NCBI RefSeq assembly: GCF_029263785.1
Contig: NZ_JAJUFE010000002.1
Span: forward strand, 1-64,000
Direction: 5' to 3'
DNA length: 64,000 nt
Source of the DNA: Pusillimonas sp.
GTDB lineage: Bacteria > Pseudomonadota > Gammaproteobacteria > Burkholderiales > Burkholderiaceae_B
The notes beneath the pieces were generated by a model. That model had not been told where the DNA came from and searched no databases. It was given only the letters and a program-made list of their open reading frames with translations. This document shows positions 8,962 through 16,275 of the stretch, in pieces. A program made the position numbers and the translations under genes. The first letter of the stretch is position 1. Every line of letters begins with the position of its first letter.

Positions 8962-9549
8962 TTAAAAATGATACGTGTAAGAGGCTTCGATCAAATCAAG
9001 CCCGGGGTTGGGGGTTTTGATGCTGGCGTTCGAGACATGGGTATAACGCAAGCCGAAGCGATGCACCTTGTTCACGACAAAACCACCGCCAATATGCGAG
9101 GTGAACTGAAACCGTGTGCTCAGCTCCCTACCTGCAAAGCTGGCGCGGCTAAGCAGCGATGGGCCAACACCCAGTTCCAGATAATACGTGTTGCCCGGCC
9201 ACCAGCGAAGCATGGGTATCGCGGCGATCTGCCACATGGTGTCAGGATCGCGGTCGGCCTTCCAGTAGGCAGCGCCAAGCTCGACAGTCAGGTCGACGCG
9301 GCTGTCATTGCCAAAGGCGTGGCTCCAAAGGGGCGCGGTCTCGTAGGCCAGACCGTAGCGCTCGTAACTCGAGTGGTAGCCGTACTGCAGGGAAAACCCC
9401 TGACCGGGCGCTGCGGTGGAGTAATTCTGGTTTAGCGTTGTTTGTGCCTGGGCCTGCGGCAGGGCTGACAGGCACACCGACAATGCGGCCGAAAGGAGGC
9501 CTGCCCGCCCCATTAGGGTGCGTAGTGACTTCGTATCGTTGTTGCTCAT
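8962..9549 (-). CDS. pagL: PagL-type lipid A 3-O-deacylase
   Basis: 195 residues from ATG 9549 (an AGGA lies upstream), with a signal peptide ending near ALPQAQA and a small beta-barrel ending in YHF. The region THVSNASIKTPNPGLD carries the His-x-Ser-Asn catalytic motif of PagL, which removes the 3-O acyl chain from lipid A in the outer membrane. By my alignment from memory, the position of the catalytic Glu140 of the Pseudomonas enzyme is Asp here. It is a monocistronic minus-strand gene. The family call is firm; full activity is less certain. Confidence 0.85.
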   Translation of the reverse strand: MSNNDTKSLRTLMGRAGLLSAALSVCLSALPQAQAQTTLNQNYSTAAPGQGFSLQYGYHSSYERYGLAYETAPLWSHAFGNDSRVDLTVELGAAYWKADRDPDTMWQIAAIPMLRWWPGNTYYLELGVGPSLLSRASFAGRELSTRFQFTSHIGGGFVVNKVHRFGLRYTHVSNASIKTPNPGLDLIEASYTYHF

Positions 9550-9640
9550 TACTGTGTTCCTGAGATTCGGATGGCAGAGCATAGCAAAGTTTGTGCCGTC
9601 GCAAGACGGTCACCAGCACACCATCATTCAAGCGGCCTGT

Positions 9641-9967
9641 TTAGAAGGCATCTACCTCCCATTCGTACTCCACGGCAACCTGCCCAAGCACCTTCAGTCG
9701 CTCGAGCGGCTCCATGCCAAGGGCTTCGAGCAGCCGCTGATTGAATCCTTCGAGCGTCGCCTTTGCCCGATCGGCGAATTCGGGGTCAACGGCCTGATCC
9801 TCGTACTTGATGACGTAAGTCTGGGCGGCCACGCCGACAACAAAATACAGGCCCGCGTTCTCGGGGTCGGATTTCATGAGTTCGAACGCCTCTTTATAAA
9901 AGAGCTTGAACGAATCACTACCGGACTCAGAACGTGCGAAGCGTTCGGTAATTTCTTTGAACGTCAT
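9641..9967 (-). CDS. Conserved hypothetical protein, 108 residues
   Basis: A small, acidic, soluble, mostly helical protein with no signal peptide or membrane segment. A GGAG lies 11 bases before the ATG. I do not recognise a domain. It follows the XRE regulator gene on the same strand after about 100 bases and is divided from it by a possible hairpin, so it may or may not belong to that operon. Codon use looks like the neighbours, and the reading frame has no competitor with better features. Confidence 0.65.
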   Translation of the reverse strand: MTFKEITERFARSESGSDSFKLFYKEAFELMKSDPENAGLYFVVGVAAQTYVIKYEDQAVDPEFADRAKATLEGFNQRLLEALGMEPLERLKVLGQVAVEYEWEVDAF

Positions 9968-10038
9968 GAGATGCAGACTCCATCAGAACTAACGGGACAA
10001 ATGGGCAAATATGCGCCCATATCCCAAATAATAAACCT

Positions 10039-10072
10039 CTTGATCGCCTGCTGCCTGGCACGAGCGATCAAG
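10039..10072 (-). terminator. Hairpin at the end of the XRE gene, possible operon terminator
   Basis: CTTGATCGC and GCGATCAAG form a 9-bp stem around a 16-base loop overlapping the XRE stop. On the minus strand it is followed by AGGTTTATTATTT. The T-run is weak and the loop long, so this is a candidate only. Confidence 0.35.
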
Positions 10073-10967
10073 TCTCTGCAAGCAATTGCCTTAGCCGGCG
10101 AGCACCCGATTTTCCGCGGTGGGCCTGGCGCCATAACCGGGAGATCAGGTTTTCATACATACGAAGGGCTTGCGATGACTCTGTGACGGTGGCAATGCCA
10201 TTGCGAACATTGGGAAGTTCGCCCAGACGGAAAGGACTGACTGCAACCGCCTTCTTGCGCCCCATGGTGAAAGCCTGAAAGGTCGAGGCGGGCATGGTCT
10301 CGTCTACCAAACCGATCTGAACGTGCAAGGGCTCGCTTTCCATCAGTTCGGCCATATGCTCCACCTCGGCGCGCGCCGCCTTCTGCCGCGCCTTGCGTGT
10401 TCTGGCGGGCAGATCCATCCGCCCTACCAGACCCACATGCAGGAAACGTTCAAGCTCGCGCAACCCTACCAGACTGATAAGGTGGGGCTTGCGTTGCTCG
10501 AAAGTGGCCTTGCGCTCGGCGATGAGGCGGATCAGCTCATCTACTTCCTTTTCCTTGAGAACGGGGCCGGCATCGCCGGGAGATGCCTCGAGCAACATCA
10601 GGCGCATATGCTCAAGATAGTTGTCAGTCGTAAGCAACAGCGATACCGGCTCGAAATGCGCAAAAATCCGATCCGACTTCTGCTCAAGCTGCCTCATGCG
10701 CTCGAACAGCCCGATGGCATTCGAGTAATACTCGATTTCAACACCAAGCAAGGAAGCCAGCGAAGTGTCGAGCATATGCGCCACCCGCTCGAGCATCTCG
10801 ATCTTTACGATTTCGCCCTTTTCCATGCGATAGACGACGGCTCGCGACACCTCGAGCTTCCGGGCGACCTCGTCTGCCTGCATGCCGGCGCCCAACCGAT
10901 ACGCGCGCAGCCGGTTGCCCAGCGAAACATAATCGATGGAAGACTTGAACGGACGACGGGAACTCAT
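10068..10967 (-). CDS. XRE-family transcriptional regulator with a long C-terminal domain
   Basis: 299 residues. An N-terminal Cro/C1-type helix-turn-helix (about 15-72: LGNRLRAYRLGAGMQADEVA, then VSRAVVYRMEKGE) is followed by about 220 residues of mainly helical sequence I cannot assign. It is the last gene of the putative orotate operon and overlaps the OPRTase-like gene by ATGA at 10964-10967, so the two proteins are made together. Context suggests it controls this operon. The direction of control is not visible. The C-terminal part may bind the effector or its partner protein. Confidence 0.85.
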   Translation of the reverse strand: MSSRRPFKSSIDYVSLGNRLRAYRLGAGMQADEVARKLEVSRAVVYRMEKGEIVKIEMLERVAHMLDTSLASLLGVEIEYYSNAIGLFERMRQLEQKSDRIFAHFEPVSLLLTTDNYLEHMRLMLLEASPGDAGPVLKEKEVDELIRLIAERKATFEQRKPHLISLVGLRELERFLHVGLVGRMDLPARTRKARQKAARAEVEHMAELMESEPLHVQIGLVDETMPASTFQAFTMGRKKAVAVSPFRLGELPNVRNGIATVTESSQALRMYENLISRLWRQAHRGKSGARRLRQLLAET

Positions 10968-11650
10968 GGGGAAATATCGTGATAGCTGGCACGACCGCCA
11001 CGATCGCGCGACCAGGCGGTGGGATCGCGTAAAAACTCGGCCAGCTCATCGATGACCTCAGGCGAGAAATCGTTGCGCTCGGACGCCACCTGCCAGATGT
11101 CGTGCCAGGTGGCCAGGGCATGAACCCTGACGCCCAGCGGATCCAGCAGTTCTTCCGTGGGGAAGGTAGCGTAATCGAAGACTATGAATAAATCTTCAAC
11201 ATGCGCGCCACCCGCGGCCAACGCCTGACAAAACCGCAACTTGGATTGTCCGCCAGCCATCATGTCGTCAACCAGCAGCACCTTGGAACCCGGTTCAAGC
11301 ACACCTTCGATCTGGCTTTGGCCGGCCGGCTTCTTGCGAACATACTGCAGCGGAAGGTCGAGCGCGTCGGCCAGCCAGGCGGCCAGTGCAATACCGCTGG
11401 CCTCTCCGCCCACCACAGACTGTACATTGTCCAACGCGCCGGCGGCTGACAACACGGCCTGCGCGCGCCGGATCAGGTCGCGACGCAACGCAGGAAACGA
11501 GATCAGCCGTCGACAATCGATATAGACCGGACTGGCCCACCCCGAAGGAAGCCGAAACGGCTCATCCGTACGGGCGGTAACGCAGCCGGCGTCGAGCAAG
11601 GCAGCCGCAACAGTCCTGGAGTCTGAATCGGACGTGTGCTTGAGGGTCAC
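10964..11650 (-). CDS. Orotate phosphoribosyltransferase-like protein (PyrE paralogue)
   Basis: 228 residues from a GTG at 11650 with AAGGAG five bases upstream. It has a type I PRTase fold: GGEASGIALA at 81-90, the flexible-loop stretch RKKPAG at 105-110, and the PRPP-binding segment VLLVDDMMAGGQSK at 124-137. The last is altered from the usual VxVVxDVxTTGGS form, and the loop is short and lacks the usual Lys-x-His. In biosynthesis PyrE joins orotate and PRPP to OMP. Here it lies between aspartase and an XRE regulator in a catabolic-looking operon. It may salvage orotate or sense orotate/PRPP for the regulator. The fold is sure; the role is open. Confidence 0.85.
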   Translation of the reverse strand: MTLKHTSDSDSRTVAAALLDAGCVTARTDEPFRLPSGWASPVYIDCRRLISFPALRRDLIRRAQAVLSAAGALDNVQSVVGGEASGIALAAWLADALDLPLQYVRKKPAGQSQIEGVLEPGSKVLLVDDMMAGGQSKLRFCQALAAGGAHVEDLFIVFDYATFPTEELLDPLGVRVHALATWHDIWQVASERNDFSPEVIDELAEFLRDPTAWSRDRGGRASYHDISP

Positions 11651-11683
11651 GGTTTCTCCTTGATCATGCGACTTTCCGGTTTT

Positions 11684-13138
11684 TTAGCTGACCGCGTCAC
11701 CATCGTCGGGCTGATGAGGCTTGGCCCGGTTGACGATTTCGTACACGCGGGGCTGGGTCAGAACTTCGTGACGCAGCGCGTCATCGAGTTCTTCTTCCGT
11801 CATGAGTTGACGACTGAGGATGACCTCTCGCACTGTGGTTCCGTTGGCATAGGCTTCGGCCGCCACAGCGGTGGCGGCCTCGTACCCGATAAAGGGATTG
11901 AGCGCGGTTACCAGTGAAATCGAGCGATCGAGGTTCTCTTTGAGCCGGTCGGGATTAGCGGTAATTCCACGTACGCAACGGTCGGCCAGCGTAAGGCAGC
12001 CGCTGGTGAGATGCTTGAAGCTACGGAACAGCGCGTTGGCAATAATGGGCTCGAATGCGTTGAGCTGAAGCTGTCCTGCTTCGGCAGCCATGGTTATGGT
12101 CAGGTCGTTGCCGATTACTTCGAAAGCGATCTGGTTGACGACTTCGGGAATGACGGGATTGACCTTGCCCGGCATGATGGAAGACCCTGCCTGCATGGCC
12201 GGCAGATTGATTTCGCCAAAGCCGGCACGCGGACCGCTGGAAAGCAATCGTAGATCGTTGCAAATTTTCGATAGCTTTACGGCGATCCGCTTAAGAATGC
12301 CAGACAGTTGAACGAATCCGCCGCAATCTTGAGTGGCTTCAATAAGATTGGGCGCGGTATGCAGCGACAGGCCCGTGATGCGATTCAGGGATGCCAGCGC
12401 CTTGGCGGCATAATCAGGGTGGGCCGTGATGCCGGTGCCTATCGCGGTCGCCCCGAGGTTGATTTCGCTGATGAGCCGTTTGGCCTCATCCAGACGAATG
12501 ATGTCTTCTTCGATCATCAAGGCGTATGTAGAGAACTCCTGGCCCAGGGTCATGGGCACGGCGTCCTGCAACTGGGTGCGCCCGATCTTCAACAAGGGCG
12601 AAAACTCAACCGCCTTTGCGTCAAACGTTTCTCGCAAATGACGCATGGCCGCAAGCATGCCGTCCATAAAGAACAAAGTGGCAATACGCAATGCGGTCGG
12701 GTAGACGTCATTGGTACTTTGCGCCATGTTGACGTCTTCGTTCGGGTGCAGATATTTGTACTGCCCACGTTCGTAGCCCAGGATTTCGAGTGCCCGGTTG
12801 CAGATGACCTCGTTGGCATTCATGTTGGTCGAGGTACCTGCCCCACCCTGAATGACATCCACCACGAACTGCTCATGCAGTGCGCCCTGGCGGATTTCGG
12901 TACATGCCGCCTTGATTGCCTCGGATTTCTTGGTCGCGAGCAGGCCCAGTTGGGCATTGGCTTCGGCTGCAGCCTGCTTTACCGAAGCAAGCGCCACCAC
13001 CAGTTCCGGAAAGACCGACACCGGCGTTCCCGAAATCTGAAAATTCTCACACGCGCGCAGCGTATGAACCCCGTAATAGGCATCGACAGGTACTTCGCGC
13101 TCGCCTAGCAGGTCGCGCTCGATGCGAAATGCACTCAT
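11684..13138 (-). CDS. aspA: Aspartate ammonia-lyase (aspartase)
   Basis: 484 residues of the fumarase C/aspartase superfamily. The SS-loop GSSIMPGKVNP is at about 318-328 with the catalytic serine near 319/320. GGAGTSTNMNANEV (near residue 100) and HPNEDVNMAQSTND are typical of aspartase. It deaminates L-aspartate to fumarate and ammonia in the cytoplasm. It starts 14 bases after the carbamoylase gene and 33 bases before the OPRTase-like gene. In this operon it would take the aspartate released from N-carbamoyl-aspartate into the TCA cycle. Fumarase and argininosuccinate lyase are less likely given the motifs. Confidence 0.93.
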   Translation of the reverse strand: MSAFRIERDLLGEREVPVDAYYGVHTLRACENFQISGTPVSVFPELVVALASVKQAAAEANAQLGLLATKKSEAIKAACTEIRQGALHEQFVVDVIQGGAGTSTNMNANEVICNRALEILGYERGQYKYLHPNEDVNMAQSTNDVYPTALRIATLFFMDGMLAAMRHLRETFDAKAVEFSPLLKIGRTQLQDAVPMTLGQEFSTYALMIEEDIIRLDEAKRLISEINLGATAIGTGITAHPDYAAKALASLNRITGLSLHTAPNLIEATQDCGGFVQLSGILKRIAVKLSKICNDLRLLSSGPRAGFGEINLPAMQAGSSIMPGKVNPVIPEVVNQIAFEVIGNDLTITMAAEAGQLQLNAFEPIIANALFRSFKHLTSGCLTLADRCVRGITANPDRLKENLDRSISLVTALNPFIGYEAATAVAAEAYANGTTVREVILSRQLMTEEELDDALRHEVLTQPRVYEIVNRAKPHQPDDGDAVS

Positions 13139-13152
13139 AATTACAAAAGCCC

Positions 13153-14409
13153 TCAGGTAAATAGGTAAAGGGCGTCCGACAAGACCTGGACGCCCAACAT
13201 GAAATCTTCGATATCCATCGCTTCGTGAGGGTTGTGGGAACCGTTCTGGTTACGCACGAACAGCATGCCACTGGGTATGCCGATATTGGCAAACAGCGAC
13301 GCGTCGTGCCCCGCGCCACTGGGAATTACTTCGTAGGGCGCGCCGCAATTTTCACTGGCTTTGGACAAAATTTCGCAAATTTGAGGGTCCATAGTAGCCG
13401 GTTCGCTGAATACTCGTCGATCAAATTCGAACTTCACGCCTCTTTCTTTGCTGATCGCCGCACTTTCTGCACGCATCAGTTGGTAAAAGGCTTCGAGCGT
13501 GTCAGTGCTTTTGCTGCGAACCTCAAAGCTGAAAGTGACACGGCCGGGAATTCGTGAAATCGAATGTTCGGCAGGATCGGTCTGCACCACACCTACGGTG
13601 ACCACCAGATCGGTGCCTCGCTCCAGCAGAACACGCCAGTGTTCGTCCAGACGCATGATCAGATCTGAAACAGCAAACATGGCATCGTGCCGCAACCAGC
13701 GTGGTACCACCCCGGAATGCTGCGCGTCACCCAGACACTCAATGCGATTGTGGCGAATATTACCGCGAATTCCAGACACAACGGCAACGGGAAGTTCGCG
13801 GGCAACCATCACGGGCCCCTGCTCGATATGCAGTTCAAGATATGCCCGGATGCTGTTGAGGTCTGTCAGGACAGTCTGCTCGCGGATGGCCGGTACGTCG
13901 GCGCCTGCTCTTTCCATATACTGGGCCAGGGTTTCACCGGTACTTCGGTGCGTAAGGTCGAGATCAGCCTGGCTCAGCTTGCCCAACAGCGCACTGGAAC
14001 CCATGTACGCCTTGCCGAACCAGGCACTTTCTTCGCCCCGAAACGCGGCAACACGCAAGGGAGGAGCCTGTTTATCGCCATTTCGCTGTCTGGCGACGAG
14101 GCATAAAAGACCAGCCACAATTCCTGCGAGACCGTCGTAATTGCCGCCTTGAGGAACGGAGTCCATGTGCGAACCCACCCAGATTGCCGGCTCGTCCGCC
14201 GGGATATCCCGCAAGCTGAACATGATGTTCGCGGCGCGATCCACCTCGACCACCAGACCCTCGGATTCTGCCAGCTTCGTCAGGTAGTCGCCGGCAGCCG
14301 ATTCTCCGGAGCCGTAACTTTCGCGGGTGACCCCGACTCCGTCAAAAGACATCTCGCGGATGTCGTCAAAAATTTTCTCCGCCAGATCGCGGAACTGCAT
14401 CATGTCCAT
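13153..14409 (-). CDS. N-carbamoyl-L-amino-acid hydrolase (M20 zinc amidohydrolase), proposed N-carbamoyl-L-aspartate hydrolase
   Basis: 418 residues from ATG 14409 (AGAGGA just upstream; ATG 14403 is also possible). A metallopeptidase M20 fold with the metal-site residues of the HyuC/AmaB/ureidopropionase group: His81 and Asp83 (GSHMDSVPQGG), Asp92, Glu126-Glu127 (RGEESAWFG), His194 (LELHIEQG) and a late His (near 392, SHNPHE). These enzymes split N-carbamoyl amino acids into amino acid, CO2 and ammonia. Between a dihydroorotate dehydrogenase and an aspartase, the natural substrate would be N-carbamoyl-L-aspartate (ureidosuccinase activity). That specificity is inference; beta-ureidopropionase or allantoate hydrolase activity is not excluded. 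Confidence 0.85.
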   Translation of the reverse strand: MDMMQFRDLAEKIFDDIREMSFDGVGVTRESYGSGESAAGDYLTKLAESEGLVVEVDRAANIMFSLRDIPADEPAIWVGSHMDSVPQGGNYDGLAGIVAGLLCLVARQRNGDKQAPPLRVAAFRGEESAWFGKAYMGSSALLGKLSQADLDLTHRSTGETLAQYMERAGADVPAIREQTVLTDLNSIRAYLELHIEQGPVMVARELPVAVVSGIRGNIRHNRIECLGDAQHSGVVPRWLRHDAMFAVSDLIMRLDEHWRVLLERGTDLVVTVGVVQTDPAEHSISRIPGRVTFSFEVRSKSTDTLEAFYQLMRAESAAISKERGVKFEFDRRVFSEPATMDPQICEILSKASENCGAPYEVIPSGAGHDASLFANIGIPSGMLFVRNQNGSHNPHEAMDIEDFMLGVQVLSDALYLFT

Positions 14410-14426
14410 GACGTCCTCTGACAGGA

Positions 14427-15377
14427 TTATCCCGACTGCTGCGCAAAGCGCAGCCAGCGGTCGGTCAACTGTCGATCGAGTTTGACTTGACCCGTCAGAT
14501 CGCCGATGGCTTCGACGCCCATTTCTTCGCAATAGGCATGAAGGCCATCGATAATCTTTTGCATGATGCCTGGATCAATAAACGATGCCGTACCCACCTG
14601 CACTGCAGAAGCACCGGCAAGCATGAATTCGACGACATCTTCGGCACAACGGATACCACCACATCCAATAATGGGAATGTGCACACTGCGATAGCATTGA
14701 TGCACCATGCGGACCGCTACGGGCTTGATGGCAGGGCCCGACAAGCCGCCCATGACATTGCCAAGACTGGGCTTGCGGGTGCGCACATCGATTGACATGC
14801 CCAGAATCGTGTTGCCCATGACAATGCCGTCGGCGCCGGCCTCTTCAGCGGCCTTGGCAACCACCGCGACGTTGGACGCATTGGGGGTCAGCTTTGCCCA
14901 GAACGGATGATTGGTATTACGGCGAATGGCGCTTACCGCCTTGTAGGTAGTGTCGGGATCCATAGCGAAAGCCATGCCGTCTGCCTCGAGATTCGGGCAT
15001 GAAATATTCGCTTCGATGACAGCCACTTCCGGCAGCGACATTTCGGCGACCGCCTGGGCGAACTCATCGACAGTGTCAGCCGAAATTGACACCACCACAG
15101 GCGTGTCGTAGCGTGTATATGGCGGCAGGACTTCACGACGATAATAATCGAGCCCCTTGCTGGGGATGCCGATGGAATTGAGCATGCCACCCGTCGTTTC
15201 GGATACGCGTGGCGTGGGATTGCCGGCGCGTGTCTTGGGTGACACACTTTTTATGACCAGCGCGCCCAGATTATTGAAGTCAAGGGCTTCGGCATATTCG
15301 ATTGCGAAGCACCCCGAAGCCGGCATGACCGGATTGCGAAGAGACAGGTCACCGACCCTGACGTTGAGGTTAGCCAA
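14427..15377 (-). CDS. pyrD: Dihydroorotate dehydrogenase, class 1B catalytic subunit
   Basis: 316 residues, close to the usual 310 of class 1B enzymes. It starts at a TTG (15377) with GGAGG six bases upstream, the GGAGG lying in the last codons of pyrK. FMN- and orotate-site motifs are present: Lys43 (IKSVS), Asn67 (NSIGIP), NISCPN at 124-129 with the class 1 catalytic Cys127, and GNTILGMSID, the 1B form of the Asn-Thr substrate clamp. The cysteine and the NISCPN context separate it from class 2 enzymes (Ser) and fit DHODs better than dihydropyrimidine dehydrogenases. Betaproteobacteria normally make pyrimidines with a class 2 PyrD, so this copy probably runs in reverse, reducing orotate. 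Confidence 0.88.
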   Translation of the reverse strand: MANLNVRVGDLSLRNPVMPASGCFAIEYAEALDFNNLGALVIKSVSPKTRAGNPTPRVSETTGGMLNSIGIPSKGLDYYRREVLPPYTRYDTPVVVSISADTVDEFAQAVAEMSLPEVAVIEANISCPNLEADGMAFAMDPDTTYKAVSAIRRNTNHPFWAKLTPNASNVAVVAKAAEEAGADGIVMGNTILGMSIDVRTRKPSLGNVMGGLSGPAIKPVAVRMVHQCYRSVHIPIIGCGGIRCAEDVVEFMLAGASAVQVGTASFIDPGIMQKIIDGLHAYCEEMGVEAIGDLTGQVKLDRQLTDRWLRFAQQSG

Positions 15378-16221
15378 ATTCCACCTCCCCCACGACATCG
15401 CGGATGGAAAATACGGGCCCTTCACGGCATACCCGCAGAAACTGCTTGTCACCCCCGGCGGTATCAAACAGACGCACGCATGACAGGCAGACCCCCATGC
15501 CACACGCCATTCTTTGTTCCATTGCCACCTGGCCGATGAGCTCGGGATGATCGGCCAATATCCGCTGGAGCAACATCAGCAGCCGGTGCGATCCGCAGGT
15601 GTACACGGCGTCATGATGACGCGCTGCGAGTTCCTTGCGGATAAGTGCTTCCACAGCTTCGACCCCGGATGTGCCATCGCTGTCGTACACGCAATGAACA
15701 TCGGCCGCGACACCCCTCAGGAATTCGTCGCGCATCAGGTCTTTGGGCTCTCGCGCGGACATGACTGCGGTGATGGCTATTTGATGCGCGGCCGCCTTCT
15801 GAACCAGCGGCGCCATGGTTGCCAGGCCTACACCCCGGGCCACAACCAGAATACGCTTGAAGCTCTCCTCAAGCCGGAAGGTGTTGCCAAGCGGCCCGAC
15901 GATATCCATGCTAGCACCAACGGGCAGGACAGACACCGCACGCGTTCCCAGACCGGTCACGTTATAAAGAAACTCCAGCTCATCGGGCGCGGGCCCCATG
16001 CCATACACGCTCATGGGCCTTAGCAGGAAAGGTTGCATGTCGTCGCTAATCGGGCATCGCAACTGATAAAACTGCCCCGCTCGCGTAACCGAACCCAGCG
16101 CGGATGGTGCGCGCAAGCGCAAATACTTGTAGCGGTCGTTGACCCAGCGATGCTCGATGACCTCGCAGCGGTGCGAGGCAACGCTATCCGCGTTTCGCTG
16201 AAAGCCTTCTTCGTGCGTCAT
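15370..16221 (-). CDS. pyrK: PyrK-type electron-transfer subunit of dihydroorotate dehydrogenase
   Basis: 283 residues of the ferredoxin-NADP reductase superfamily. The FAD-binding motif is LLRPMSV (about 67-73), with a VARGVGLATMAP glycine-rich segment of the NAD domain. The C-terminal [2Fe-2S] site has Cys240, Cys245, Cys248 and Cys265 in the PyrK pattern CGxGxCxxC...C. It would pass electrons between NAD(H) and the FMN of the adjacent catalytic subunit, forming the 1B heterotetramer. Its stop overlaps the dehydrogenase start region, so equal synthesis is likely. It is the second gene of the operon, 54 bases after the transporter. Confidence 0.9.
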   Translation of the reverse strand: MTHEEGFQRNADSVASHRCEVIEHRWVNDRYKYLRLRAPSALGSVTRAGQFYQLRCPISDDMQPFLLRPMSVYGMGPAPDELEFLYNVTGLGTRAVSVLPVGASMDIVGPLGNTFRLEESFKRILVVARGVGLATMAPLVQKAAAHQIAITAVMSAREPKDLMRDEFLRGVAADVHCVYDSDGTSGVEAVEALIRKELAARHHDAVYTCGSHRLLMLLQRILADHPELIGQVAMEQRMACGMGVCLSCVRLFDTAGGDKQFLRVCREGPVFSIRDVVGEVEFG

Positions 16222-16275
16222 TGCGCCCCCTGTGCATACGGGTGACCGCCACGGTCACCCAGTGAATCCTGACAC

